In this document: one piece after another, positions 25,272 through 33,617 of the stretch
How positions within the stretch are numbered: the stretch's first letter is position 1
How the letters are laid out: each line of letters begins with the position of its first letter
Assembly: GCF_001938945.1 (NCBI RefSeq)
Contig: NZ_MKIO01000040.1
Location: forward strand, 1 to 52,939
Origin: Xaviernesmea rhizosphaerae
GTDB taxonomy: Bacteria; Pseudomonadota; Alphaproteobacteria; Rhizobiales; Rhizobiaceae
Length of the DNA: 52,939 bases
Direction of reading: 5' to 3'
Position numbers and translations under genes: made by a program
The notes under the pieces: model-generated
Told to the model about the DNA's origin: nothing
Databases searched by the model: none
The model's input: the letters and a program-made list of their open reading frames with translations, nothing else

Positions 25272-25909
25272 GTCCGCGTCTCCGTTTCGCTCCGGCGCCG
25301 GCAGGGCTGCCTGTCATGCCTGTGGGCGCGCCCTCTTTAGCGCATCGAAGCCGGCGTTGAAACGGCGGATCCATCTTGCAGTCTGTCCAATAATCGCCGT
25401 TGGCCGCCTGCAAATGGCAATTTCTGCGCTTCCGGTGCACACGTACCTTAAGGACGCTGCGCTCCAGTTCTCGAAATCACCATTTTCGTCAGACCAACAG
25501 CAAATCTTGAACAGACTGTTGGCGGTCATGGCCTGCCGCATGCAGCAAAAAAAGAAGCCGCAGGATGTGGGGGACATCCTGCGGCAGCGGGGAGGTCGCG
25601 GCGCAACGCAAAAACATGAGGCGCCGGGCAAAGCCACCGGCAGGGGAACCGTCTGGCCTTGTTGCAGCCACCATAGAGGAGGCCTGCTTCCGGCCGATTA
25701 ACCCGAGAACGACAATTCGAACGAAGAGGCGTTTTTCGCGCAAAGCCTCGCTCAAGCTTTGCCGCCTAGAACGACAACGGGCGGCCTTTATGGACGCGCC
25801 TGCCCTGTTCGCGGCCGCTGTGCCGGGGAAAGCCAAGGCAGCGACATCCGCCCGTCAGATTTCAGGCGGCGCCCTCGTCTTCGGGCGCCCGATCTCCCGG
25901 GAGAAACCC
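25272..25909. other. gene-free region with an orphan minus-strand terminator
   Basis: No frame in these 638 bases has a motif or ribosome binding site. It must hold the promoter of the rightward glycan genes and of the leftward deiminase-like gene. Its main feature is a perfect terminator at 25547-25585 that reads leftward although no protein gene lies upstream of it on that strand, so a small RNA is possible between about 25586 and 25850. Confidence 0.5.
25547..25585 (-). terminator. perfect intrinsic terminator without an obvious gene
   Basis: GCCGCAGGATGT (25557-25568) and ACATCCTGCGGC (25574-25585) make a perfect 12-bp stem with a 5-base loop. On the minus strand it is followed by TTCTTTTTTT (plus-strand 25547-25556). 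Nothing coding on that strand ends here, so it may close a small RNA or a long leader of the deiminase-like gene. Confidence 0.85.
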
Positions 25910-27019
25910 ATGGCCACGCTCTCCATCTGCATTCCCGTCGAAGGCGAAGCGCCCGATCTCGGTCATCTCGTCGCCAAGCTTCTGAAGGATCCGGCTGCGG
26001 ATGTGGAGGTGATTGCGCTGTTCTCGTCCGCAGCCGCCGCGCCGTCGGAAGACCTTGCCGCGCTTGCGGCGGACGACAAGCGCCTGGTGCTGGAAACCCT
26101 CGACACGGCGCCGGCCGCGCGCGCGCTCTGGCGCCAGACCGCCAGCCGCGCCACCGGCCGCTGGGTCACGCTCGTGCGCCCGTCCGATACGCTCGATCCC
26201 GAACTCGCCATCATGGTGCATTATCTCGAGCGCCGCTCGCCCGAAATCGATGCGCTTGGCTGGAACAGCTTTCAGATCGACCCGCTGGCCGTTCCCGGCG
26301 TTTCCGGCCCGGTGGCCGTCCCCGCCCATTATCACATCAACATGTTCGACAAGACGGCCATGCTGAAGGCCTTCTTCTATTGGTCGGGCAGCCTGAATGC
26401 GCCGCGCATGCCCTTTGGCCTCTATCACGGGGCGCTGCGCCGGTCGCTTCTGGATACGCTGCTGTCGCTGCCCGTCAATGACGGATGGTCCTCGCCCGTG
26501 CCGCAATATGAATGGTCCGGACGCGTGCTTCTGTTCAGCGATGCCATGGCCTTCTGCGACCGGCCGATGTCTGCCATCAACATGCCGGCCTACAAGGCGC
26601 CCGCGAGCCATAAGCCGACGCATAATTTCCCCTTCCATGCCGGCCTCGGGCTCACCGGCGCGGTGGCCGAAGCGCAGTTCCATGTTCTGGGCGAACTGGG
26701 CAATGAATGGACGGCGAACGAGGATTTCCTGCGCGCCTGCATGATCGACTGCATGATGGAAACCGACCGCCGCGCCTTTGTCGCCAAGGGCAACGGCTAT
26801 TTCGCCGCCTTCCAGGGCTTCGATCCGCGTCTGGCCTCGGGCTTCCGTCCGGAATTCAACGAGAACCCGACCTCCGACCGGCGCCGCGGCCTGCAGGGCG
26901 ACGTGCTGATGGTCGATCGGTTCCTCGGCGGGGCGCAGACGGCGCAGGAATTCTACGACGCCGCCAAGGCGCTCCTCGTGCCCGTCGCCCTTCTGTGCGA
27001 CGAAGCGCAGCTGCATTGA
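25910..27019 (+). CDS. GT2-like protein lacking the DXD motif
   Basis: The 369-residue protein has the start of a GT-A family 2 fold (LSICIPVEG, a VEVIALFSS strand, ATGRWVTLV) but the expected DDD is replaced by RPSDT (about 90-94). The middle part (ALGWNSFQI, PRMPFGLYHGALRRSLLDTL) closely parallels residues LGWHRMSYN and PRIPIGFYHGAVSKALMDSF in the GT2 protein at 37518-38738, so the two are paralogues. The ATG at 25910 follows GGGAGAA; the longer frame upstream has no support. It is the first gene of a rightward set (aminotransferase, methyltransferase). It may be an inactive partner subunit, or use a metal-independent mechanism. Confidence 0.75.
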   Translation: MATLSICIPVEGEAPDLGHLVAKLLKDPAADVEVIALFSSAAAAPSEDLAALAADDKRLVLETLDTAPAARALWRQTASRATGRWVTLVRPSDTLDPELAIMVHYLERRSPEIDALGWNSFQIDPLAVPGVSGPVAVPAHYHINMFDKTAMLKAFFYWSGSLNAPRMPFGLYHGALRRSLLDTLLSLPVNDGWSSPVPQYEWSGRVLLFSDAMAFCDRPMSAINMPAYKAPASHKPTHNFPFHAGLGLTGAVAEAQFHVLGELGNEWTANEDFLRACMIDCMMETDRRAFVAKGNGYFAAFQGFDPRLASGFRPEFNENPTSDRRRGLQGDVLMVDRFLGGAQTAQEFYDAAKALLVPVALLCDEAQLH

Positions 27020-27032
27020 TCGGATTCCAGCC

Positions 27033-28187
27033 ATGACCAACGGCCTGCCGCGCATTCTCTATACCAAGCCCTCCATCGGAGCGCTTGAGGTCGCCTATGC
27101 CGGCGATGCCGCCGCCCATGGCTGGGGCGACCGCTGCTACGAATATATCCAGCGCTTCGAGGCCGGCTTCGCCGCCCATCTCGGCGTGTCGCATGCCATC
27201 GCCACGTCGAGCTGCACCGGCGCCATGCATATGGGCCTCTATGCCTTGGACATCGGCACGGGCGACGAGGTGATCCTGGCCGATACCAACTGGGTGGCCA
27301 CCGTCTCGCCCATCGTCCATCTCGGCGCCACGCCGGTCTTCGTCGATGTGCTCTCCGACAGCTGGTGCCTCGATCCGGACGCGGTGGAGGCGGCGATCAC
27401 GCCGCGCACCAAGGCGATCATCGCCACCCATCTCTATGGCAATCTCTGCGACATGGACCGCCTCCTGGAGATCGGCCGGCGCCATGGCGTGCCCGTCATC
27501 GAGGATGCGGCCGAAGCCATCGGCTCCGAGCTCTCCGGCCGGCAGGCCGGGTCGATGGGCCTGTTCTCCACCTTCTCCTTTCATGGCACCAAGACCGTGA
27601 CCACGGGCGAAGGCGGACTTTTCGCCACCAGCGACCCCGCGCTTTACGAGCGTGTGCTGACGCTGAGCAATCACGGCCGCGCGCGGGGGCAGACCAAGCA
27701 GTTCTGGCCGGACGAAATCGGCTTCAAATACAAGATGTCGAACATACAGGCCGCCATCGGCTGTGCGCAGATCGAGCGAATTGCGGAGCTGACCGCGCGC
27801 AAGCAGGCGATCCTTGCCGCCTACCGCCGGCGTCTGTCGCATGTCAACGCGATCAGCCTCAATCCCGAGCCGAGGAACGGCATCAACGGCGCCTGGATGC
27901 CGACGGCCGTCTTTGCCGCCGACAGCGGCGTGACCCGCGAGATGATGCAGGCCGCCTTCAAGGCTGCCAACATCGATGCGCGCGTGTTCTTCTATCCGCT
28001 GTCGAGCCTCGACATGTTCGAGAGCCGGACGGAAAACCACAATGCCTATGACATTCCCGGCCGCGCGATCAACCTGCCGAGCTTCCACGACATGACCGAC
28101 GCGGAAATCGATCGTGTCGCCGACGTGCTGCTCGCCTTGGCGGCTGCGCAGGCCGCGCCTGCGCCGCTGCGTGCTGCCATCGCCTGA
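27033..28187 (+). CDS. DegT/DnrJ/EryC1/StrS-family sugar aminotransferase
   Basis: The 384-residue PLP enzyme aminates a keto sugar nucleotide, a step in making amino or diamino sugars. Visible motifs are ATSSCTGAMHMGL, LADTNWVA, VIEDAAEAIGS and the PLP Lys187 in FSFHGTKTVTTGEGG, then SNIQAAIGCAQ. It resembles the perosamine/bacillosamine-type (C4) aminotransferases. It lies 13 bases after the GT2-like gene. No dedicated 4,6-dehydratase for UDP- or GDP-sugars is nearby, so its substrate could be the CDP-4-keto-6-deoxyhexose made by RfbG or a sugar made elsewhere. Function class is secure; substrate is open. Confidence 0.92.
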   Translation: MTNGLPRILYTKPSIGALEVAYAGDAAAHGWGDRCYEYIQRFEAGFAAHLGVSHAIATSSCTGAMHMGLYALDIGTGDEVILADTNWVATVSPIVHLGATPVFVDVLSDSWCLDPDAVEAAITPRTKAIIATHLYGNLCDMDRLLEIGRRHGVPVIEDAAEAIGSELSGRQAGSMGLFSTFSFHGTKTVTTGEGGLFATSDPALYERVLTLSNHGRARGQTKQFWPDEIGFKYKMSNIQAAIGCAQIERIAELTARKQAILAAYRRRLSHVNAISLNPEPRNGINGAWMPTAVFAADSGVTREMMQAAFKAANIDARVFFYPLSSLDMFESRTENHNAYDIPGRAINLPSFHDMTDAEIDRVADVLLALAAAQAAPAPLRAAIA

Positions 28188-28244
28188 ACCACCATCAAGA
28201 GGGCCGGCGAATGGCCGGCCGATCAAGGAAAGAAGACACGCGTC

Positions 28245-28997
28245 ATGACCGTTAAGGACGACCGTCAGGAATTCGAAGCCCACAAGCGCGAAATGTGCGT
28301 CGCGCTCGGCCGTGATCGTGACGCGCTGGATCAGTCGACGGAGATGCTCGTCACGCTCGACAAGTACGACTATGCCTATCTCTGGTCGTTCCTGGGCCTG
28401 CCGATCATCCAGCAGCCCGCCGATGTGATGGCCACCCAGGAGGTAATCTGGGCGACCAAGCCCGACGTCATCATCGAAACCGGCGTGGCGCGCGGCGGCT
28501 CGGTCATCATGATGGCCGCGCTCCTGCAGCTGATCGGCAAGGGCAAGGTGGTCGGCGTCGATATCGACATCCGCGCCCATAACCGCGAATCGATCGAGAC
28601 CCACCCGCTGGCGCACCGCGTCGAGCTGATCCAGGGCCCTTCGACGGCGCCGGAGGTCATGGCGCAGGTCAAGGCTGCGATCCCCGAGGGGGCGTCGGTG
28701 ATGGTGGTTCTCGACAGCGATCACAGCCGCGACCATGTGCTGGACGAATTGCGCCATTACGGTCCGCTGGTGACCGAGGGACAATATCTCGTCGTCGCCG
28801 ACACGCTGCTCGGCCAGAGCAAGCCCGAGCAGATCCCGACCAAGCGCTCCAAGATCTGGATGCCCGGCGACGAGCCCTTCGCCGCGCTCAACGCCTATCT
28901 GAAAGAGACCGACCGTTTCGAGCCGGATCCCGTCGTCAACGGCAAGCTGGTTCTCTCCAGCTCGCCGGGCGGCTATCTCAAGTGCCTGAAGGGCTGA
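28245..28997 (+). CDS. CmcI-type (cephalosporin hydroxylase family) SAM methyltransferase
   Basis: The 250-residue protein belongs to the CmcI/rhamnosyl O-methyltransferase family, whose members have a Rossmann SAM-binding fold despite the hydroxylase name. IETGVARGGSVIMMA (about 77-91) is motif I, VVGVDIDIR the acidic ribose-binding strand, and VMVVLDSDHS the metal/catalytic region. It would most likely O-methylate a sugar of the glycan. A strong hairpin, GGCCGGC/GCCGGCC (28202-28220), sits in the 57-base gap before it, followed by AAGGAAAG as RBS. It ends the rightward set. Confidence 0.85.
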   Translation: MTVKDDRQEFEAHKREMCVALGRDRDALDQSTEMLVTLDKYDYAYLWSFLGLPIIQQPADVMATQEVIWATKPDVIIETGVARGGSVIMMAALLQLIGKGKVVGVDIDIRAHNRESIETHPLAHRVELIQGPSTAPEVMAQVKAAIPEGASVMVVLDSDHSRDHVLDELRHYGPLVTEGQYLVVADTLLGQSKPEQIPTKRSKIWMPGDEPFAALNAYLKETDRFEPDPVVNGKLVLSSSPGGYLKCLKG

Positions 28998-29015
28998 GCC
29001 CGGAATAGAGCTGAA

Positions 29016-29052
29016 GCCGCGGATCAGGCCTCGACAAGGTCGGATCCGCGGC
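29016..29052. other. inverted repeat after the CmcI-type gene
   Basis: GCCGCGGATC (29016-29025) and GATCCGCGGC (29043-29052) form a perfect 10-bp stem shortly after a stop codon. No T-run follows on either strand. It may end or protect the 3' end of the rightward transcript. The rest of 28998-29300 holds no gene. Confidence 0.45.
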
Positions 29053-29270
29053 AGATTCGATGAGCGGGATGGCGGACCTGAAGGGGGCGCCATCCCGTCT
29101 TGCGTTTCAGCGCAGGGCAGGACACGGCACGCGGAAAGACAAGGCATGGCCTTGCACCATCAAGGCGCGGTTCAGCGCGATCATGCCGGATTTATGATGA
29201 AGCCAAGGGCCCAGCCTTCGCGCCGCGCGCCTCGGCGGATCGGCGCTGGAGCCCGCGACAGGAAAGGCTC

Positions 29271-29290
29271 GGCCGGGCCTTGGCCCGGCC
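29271..29290 (-). terminator. GC-rich hairpin at the end of the leftward glycan operon
   Basis: GGCCGGGCC (29271-29279) and GGCCCGGCC (29282-29290) pair perfectly. On the minus strand it follows the GNAT stop codon by about 10 bases and is succeeded by a weak pyrimidine run (CTTTCC). The two-base loop means the real stem is shorter. Confidence 0.5.
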
Positions 29291-29300
29291 CGTTCTCCGG

Positions 29301-29954
29301 TCAGGCGCGCTCGCGGACGATCTCGACGCGGTAGCAATAGACATTGTCGGGGCTGACAGCGCCTTTTTCACCCATGGCCCAGCGCGTTTCGCCCTGATGT
29401 TCGGTCTTTGCCAGTGGATATTTGTCCCACAGGCCGAAGCCCATGGCCCGGTTCATCATGATGGCGGGGACGTTGGTGGTCAGCACGATGCCATAGACCA
29501 CGCGCACCTTCGCGGCGGCAAACAGCCAGTCGATCAGGGTTTCGCCGGCGATCTGCAAGAGCTTCGGATGGCCGCCGCGCTCGCCGCGCATGGCATTGTC
29601 CAGAAGCACCTCGTCCTCAGTCAGATCCTTGAAGCCGAAATGGCCGATCAGCTGATCGTCTTCGGCATAGATCAGGAAGATCATCTGGTTGGTGGCGGCC
29701 AGAACGACCTTGTCCAGCCAGGCGCGGGTGCGCTCCGGCGTCGCGGTGAACTGGGTGAAGAACGCGGCCATATTGGCGTTGCGCCAGTCGGTCAGCTTGC
29801 CGATGACGAACGCATCCTCCAGATGGGCGCGCGTGACCGGCACCAGCCGGCCGATCGGCGTGCCATCGGGGGTCTGCAGCGCCAAGGTCGCCGGCAGGCG
29901 GCCCTGCACGATCTCCTCGATCGTTGCGCCGAACTCCGGGGGAGCAATCGCCAT
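29301..29954 (-). CDS. GNAT-family N-acetyltransferase
   Basis: The 217-residue protein has the GNAT fold: an N-terminal strand/helix part, IGHFGFKDL (beta4), the acetyl-CoA loop region near RGERGGHPKLLQ and VYGIVLTTNVPAIMMNRAMGFG, typical of motif A/B. It is the last gene of the leftward operon, two bases after the NeuB-like gene. In nonulosonic acid loci a GNAT commonly N-acetylates an amino sugar, as PseH or LegH do; here a substrate made by the DegT enzyme or the NeuB pathway is plausible. The actual acceptor is unknown. Confidence 0.85.
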   Translation of the reverse strand: MAIAPPEFGATIEEIVQGRLPATLALQTPDGTPIGRLVPVTRAHLEDAFVIGKLTDWRNANMAAFFTQFTATPERTRAWLDKVVLAATNQMIFLIYAEDDQLIGHFGFKDLTEDEVLLDNAMRGERGGHPKLLQIAGETLIDWLFAAAKVRVVYGIVLTTNVPAIMMNRAMGFGLWDKYPLAKTEHQGETRWAMGEKGAVSPDNVYCYRVEIVRERA

Positions 29955-29956
29955 GG

Positions 29957-30994
29957 TCAGGGTGCCTCGACGTCGCTTGCGGCAATCGCGGCATCGGCTT
30001 CGATGTCGCGCGTGAGTCGCTTGCCGATCAGGACGGCCATGTCACCGGGCGGAAGGCCGGTGCCGGGACGCTTGGCGTCGAGATCCTCGGCGGCGATCAG
30101 GTCACCGGCCTTGAGCGGCCGGGCCGCGATCAGGCTGCGGCGCATCTTCGGGATCTGGTCGCGCTCGGCAGGGTCCAGAATACGGCCGGTGCCGCCCAGC
30201 GCCTTGTGCACGGTGTGGCAGGCGGCGATCATCCGCGCCATCTCCTCCGGCTCGGTGGCCATCTGGTTGTCCATGCCGATGCGGCTGCTGTCGAGCGTGA
30301 AATGCTTTTCGATCACGCCGGCGCCAAGCGCGACGGAGGCCGCCGGGATCTCGATGCCGATGCTGTGGTCGGAATAGCCGATCGGATAGGCCGGAAACTC
30401 GCTGCGCAGGCCGAGGATGTTCTGCAGGCGGATCGTCTCGGGCGGCGCCGGATAGACCGAGGTGCAATGCAGGATGACGATATCGCGGTTGCCGGTCGCC
30501 TCGACCGTGCGCACGGCGGTGATGATCTCCTCCAGCGTGCCCATGCCCGTGGAGAGCACCAGGGGAGCGCCCAGCTCGCCCAGATAGGTCAGATAGGGCA
30601 GATTGTTCAGCTCCATCGAGGCGATCTTGATGAAGGGCACATTGCAGTCTTCAACCAGAAAGGCGGCCTCGCGGCGCGAATAGGGCGTGGAGGCGAAGTC
30701 GATGCCGACGGAGGCGCAATAGACCGACAGCGCCTTGAGCGCCTCCTCGTCCATGGAGAACTTGTGGACGATGCGCTTGGCGATGGCGTTCTGTCGGTAA
30801 TAGCTTTCGGAATAGAGCGATTCCGTGCTCCAGGACTGGAACTTGACGCAATCGCAGCCGGCCTCCCTGGCCCGGTCGATCATCGCCCGGGCGATGTCCA
30901 TGTCGCCGAAATGGCTCGTATTGAGTTCGGCAATCACATAGGGCGCGCGATAATCGCCGATCACACGGCCGTTGCGAAGGGTCAGCGTTGCCAT
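29957..30994 (-). CDS. NeuB-family PEP-condensing synthase (sialic acid synthase-like)
   Basis: The 345-residue protein belongs to the NeuB/SpsE family, which condenses phosphoenolpyruvate with the aldehyde of a hexosamine to make nonulosonic acids. The barrel shows AELNTSHFGD, CVKFQSW, KIASMELNN, LSTGMGTLEEI, HCTSVYPAP and YSDHSIG; the metal-binding EKHFTLD motif and a C-terminal SAF domain (about 290-345) complete it. Length is normal. The ATG at 30994 has an AGGA site. No CMP-sugar synthetase (NeuA), epimerase/hydrolase (NeuC) or dehydratase for a sialic, legionaminic or pseudaminic acid route is in the window. The flanking ThDP and LuxC/LuxE genes are unusual partners, so the true aldehyde substrate is open. 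Confidence 0.92.
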   Translation of the reverse strand: MATLTLRNGRVIGDYRAPYVIAELNTSHFGDMDIARAMIDRAREAGCDCVKFQSWSTESLYSESYYRQNAIAKRIVHKFSMDEEALKALSVYCASVGIDFASTPYSRREAAFLVEDCNVPFIKIASMELNNLPYLTYLGELGAPLVLSTGMGTLEEIITAVRTVEATGNRDIVILHCTSVYPAPPETIRLQNILGLRSEFPAYPIGYSDHSIGIEIPAASVALGAGVIEKHFTLDSSRIGMDNQMATEPEEMARMIAACHTVHKALGGTGRILDPAERDQIPKMRRSLIAARPLKAGDLIAAEDLDAKRPGTGLPPGDMAVLIGKRLTRDIEADAAIAASDVEAP

Positions 30995-31006
30995 GGCAAA
31001 GTCCTG

Positions 31007-32800
31007 CTACTGGTCGATCGGCTCGACGATCATTTCCCGGAGGAAGAGCTCGCGATCGAGAAAGGGAATCTGGTCTTCGAGCGGGCGGCGCACGAAGCGG
31101 CGGTCCGCCAGGCTGCGGGCCTGGCCCAGCTCGATATATTCCTGGTCGGGACGGCCCATGATCTCGCAGAGCACCGGCCCCGCGCGCTCCATCATCGCCG
31201 CCAGACCCTGGTCGAGATCGTCGCGGTGGTCGATCCTGAGATAGGCGAGGCCGAAGCAGTCCGCCACCTTGGAAAAATCAGGGCAGCTCACGCCCGTTTC
31301 CGGGTCCGTGCCGATGACGCGCTTGCGGAACATGTCCTGCTGGCGCCGGCGGATGATGGAATAGACATTGTTGTTGATGACGATGATCTTCACCGGCAGG
31401 GCATGGAAACGGATCGTCTCCAGCTCCTGCAGGTTCATCATGATCGAGCCGTCGCCGATCACGGCCACGACCGCATCGCTTCCGCCGGCAAAGCTCGCCC
31501 CGATCGTGGCCGGCAGGGCAAAGCCCATGGCGCCCTGAAGGGCGGGATGGACGCAGGTCATCTCCGCGCCGAAGCGCATATTGCTGGGCAGGATCACCTC
31601 GTTCAGGCCGGAATCGGTAACGAGCGTCGCCCTTGGCGGCAGATGCGCTGGCAGCCGCTCGGCCAGTTCGTAGAGATCGACCTTCTCTTCATGGCGGAAT
31701 GCCGGTTCCACCTCGGCAAACAGCGCCTTCCAACGGCGGCAGGTCTCGACCCATCCGGCATGGCGCGCAGCATCGGAGGCGGGCTCGGCCGCTTCGAGGC
31801 GGTCGAGGAAGATGGCGAGATCGGCATGCACCAGCCGGTCGATGCGGATCGTCTCCTTGCCATGCTCGGCCGGGTCGATGTCGACGACGATGGTCTTTGC
31901 CGCGCGGGCGAACTTGCAGAAATCGGGCCCCGTGGTCAGCGAGGTCAGGCGGCAGCCGAGCACCAGCACGAGATCGGCATTCTGCACGGCGAAATTGCCC
32001 GCCCGCGAGCAGCCCATGGCGCCGACGGAGCCGATCGAAAGATCATGGCCGCTGCCATAGGTGTCGGGCGCAGAAGCCGCGAAGGTGACGGGCAGGCGAT
32101 GGCGCTCGACGAAACGCTGGAACGCCTTTTGCGCGCCGGCGCCGCGCACGCCGCTGCCGATCAGCACCACGGGGCGCTCGGCCGACGACAGGGCGGAGAG
32201 AACAGCCTGGATATCCTCATCGCTCGGCGCGGGCCGCTCGAGGACGATCTCGGCGCGCGCGATCGCAGCGGGATCGATCTGCGCGCTCTGCAGATCGAGC
32301 GGCACGTCGATCCAGACGGGACCCTTGCGGCCGGAATTGGCAAGCGTCAGCGCCTTGTCCATGGCCTCGACGATCTGCTCCGGCGCGGTGATCATCGTGG
32401 CATATTTGGTGATCGGCGTGACCAGCGAAACGATGTCGGCTTCCTGCTGGCCATAGGTGCGCAGCGGCAGGCCGGTGTGGCGCGTCGTTTCCTTCAGCGT
32501 GTTCTGGCCGGAAATGAAAATGCAGGGCACCCCGTCCTGCCAGGCGCAGAGAACACCGGTCATGGCATTGGTGGAGGCGCAGCCGGTGGAGACGAGACAG
32601 GCGCCGATGCCCTCGCGCTGATGCGCATAGGCGACAGCGGCAAAGGCCGCCGACTGCTCGTGATGGACGGAAATGGGCGTTAGCGCCGTGTTCTTCGCCA
32701 GCGCATCGGTCAGGAACAGCGCGCCGCGTCCGGTGACGAGGAAGACATGGCCGATGCCCGCCTCTTCCAGACGCTGCATGATGTAGTCGGCGACGCGCAT
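31007..32800 (-). CDS. ThDP-dependent enzyme of the acetolactate synthase/YerE type
   Basis: The 597-residue protein has the three-domain layout of ThDP decarboxylases and carboligases. Glu48 in SVHHEQSAAF activates the cofactor, a middle domain spans about 190-350, and the Mg-ThDP motif is GDG (449-451) with Asn456. It resembles acetolactate synthase and YerE, which adds a two-carbon unit from pyruvate to a CDP-keto-sugar to make yersiniose. It lacks a regulatory subunit, arguing against branched-chain amino acid synthesis. It sits between FabZ-like and NeuB-like genes, 12 bases from the latter. Candidate acceptors are the CDP-4-keto sugar made by RfbG, or an aldehyde from the LuxC-like reductase. 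Both are inference. Confidence 0.9.
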   Translation of the reverse strand: MRVADYIMQRLEEAGIGHVFLVTGRGALFLTDALAKNTALTPISVHHEQSAAFAAVAYAHQREGIGACLVSTGCASTNAMTGVLCAWQDGVPCIFISGQNTLKETTRHTGLPLRTYGQQEADIVSLVTPITKYATMITAPEQIVEAMDKALTLANSGRKGPVWIDVPLDLQSAQIDPAAIARAEIVLERPAPSDEDIQAVLSALSSAERPVVLIGSGVRGAGAQKAFQRFVERHRLPVTFAASAPDTYGSGHDLSIGSVGAMGCSRAGNFAVQNADLVLVLGCRLTSLTTGPDFCKFARAAKTIVVDIDPAEHGKETIRIDRLVHADLAIFLDRLEAAEPASDAARHAGWVETCRRWKALFAEVEPAFRHEEKVDLYELAERLPAHLPPRATLVTDSGLNEVILPSNMRFGAEMTCVHPALQGAMGFALPATIGASFAGGSDAVVAVIGDGSIMMNLQELETIRFHALPVKIIVINNNVYSIIRRRQQDMFRKRVIGTDPETGVSCPDFSKVADCFGLAYLRIDHRDDLDQGLAAMMERAGPVLCEIMGRPDQEYIELGQARSLADRRFVRRPLEDQIPFLDRELFLREMIVEPIDQ

Positions 32801-32852
32801 GGCATTTTGCTCTTTCCTGTTGCGCCGGAGGTGAGGCCGGCGGCGCGGGGCC

Positions 32853-33329
32853 TCAGCTCCGCGGCTTGTAGCGATCGAGAATGTCGGGCACGGCCACGAC
32901 GAAATCGCCGCTGCAGGCCGGCTCCTCGCCGACGAAGCTTTCGACCGAGCCGATCGCCAGGCCGCGCTTGAACGAGGTCAGCTTCGCCTCGATGCGCAGC
33001 ACGTCGCCCGGCACGATCTTGCGCCGGAAGCGGACATTGTTGATCGAGACGAAATTGGTCTTCATGCCCTTGTATTCCTCCATGCAGAGGAAGGTCATGA
33101 TGAAGGTCTGCGTCAGCGATTCGATCTGCACGAAGCCGGGCACGTTCGGCTCGTCATCGAAATGGCCGGGGAAGAACCATTCATTATAGGTGAAGCACTT
33201 GACCGCTTGCGCGCTCTTGCCGGGATCGACCGCCGTCACCCGGTCGATCAGGAGCACCGGATAGCGGTTGCGCTGATGGCGGATAATGCCGTTGATGTCG
33301 AAGCCGGGATGGGCCTGCGTCTCGCTCAT
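32853..33329 (-). CDS. FabZ-like hotdog 3-hydroxyacyl-ACP dehydratase
   Basis: The 158-residue hotdog protein keeps the FabZ active site: His56 in FFPGHF and Glu70 in VPGFVQIESL. FabZ removes water from 3-hydroxyacyl-ACP. Its length is typical. Its ATG overlaps the ACP stop by four bases, so both should be made together. With no ketosynthase or ketoreductase in this operon, it must act on an acyl chain supplied by the AMP-ligase or by general fatty acid synthesis, or has taken another role. Confidence 0.87.
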   Translation of the reverse strand: MSETQAHPGFDINGIIRHQRNRYPVLLIDRVTAVDPGKSAQAVKCFTYNEWFFPGHFDDEPNVPGFVQIESLTQTFIMTFLCMEEYKGMKTNFVSINNVRFRRKIVPGDVLRIEAKLTSFKRGLAIGSVESFVGEEPACSGDFVVAVPDILDRYKPRS

Positions 33330-33574
33330 GCGGCCGGCTCGATGGCGACGTTGTACTTGGACAGGATCGCCTGGCCGGCCTCGTAGCCGGAGAATTCGAT
33401 GATGTCGTCAATGTCCATCTCGATGCCGAAAGCCTCTTCCAAGGCCGCCATCAGGGCCATGTGACCGACGCTGTCCCAGGCCGCGACGCCCTGATACTTC
33501 AGGCCGGGCAGATCCTTCGCCTCGATCATGAAGGTCTCGGTGAAGGCGGAATCATAGGTTTCGCGGTTGCTCAT
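33326..33574 (-). CDS. dedicated acyl carrier protein
   Basis: The 82-residue acidic protein is an acyl carrier protein, with Ser35 in WDSVGHM as phosphopantetheine site and the helix ALEEAFGIEMDIDDII. WDSVGHM replaces the DSLDTVE seen in the housekeeping AcpP, so it is a specialised carrier. It lies between the LuxC-like and FabZ-like genes and 2.4 kb from an AMP-ligase. It likely holds the acyl group that is reduced or dehydrated by its neighbours. Confidence 0.92.
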   Translation of the reverse strand: MSNRETYDSAFTETFMIEAKDLPGLKYQGVAAWDSVGHMALMAALEEAFGIEMDIDDIIEFSGYEAGQAILSKYNVAIEPAA

Positions 33575-33617
33575 GTCTTACACATCCTTGCTGGAGGCAG
33601 AAGGCGCCCGGGCCGCC

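Noticed and set aside
25586..25740. cobalamin or SRP-RNA-like structure on the minus strand
   Set aside because: Short GC-rich hairpins were present, but the B12 box and the SRP tetraloop consensus could not be matched.
29924..32683. 919-residue plus-strand frame
   Set aside because: Antisense to the NeuB-like and ThDP genes, which have clear motifs; this frame has none.
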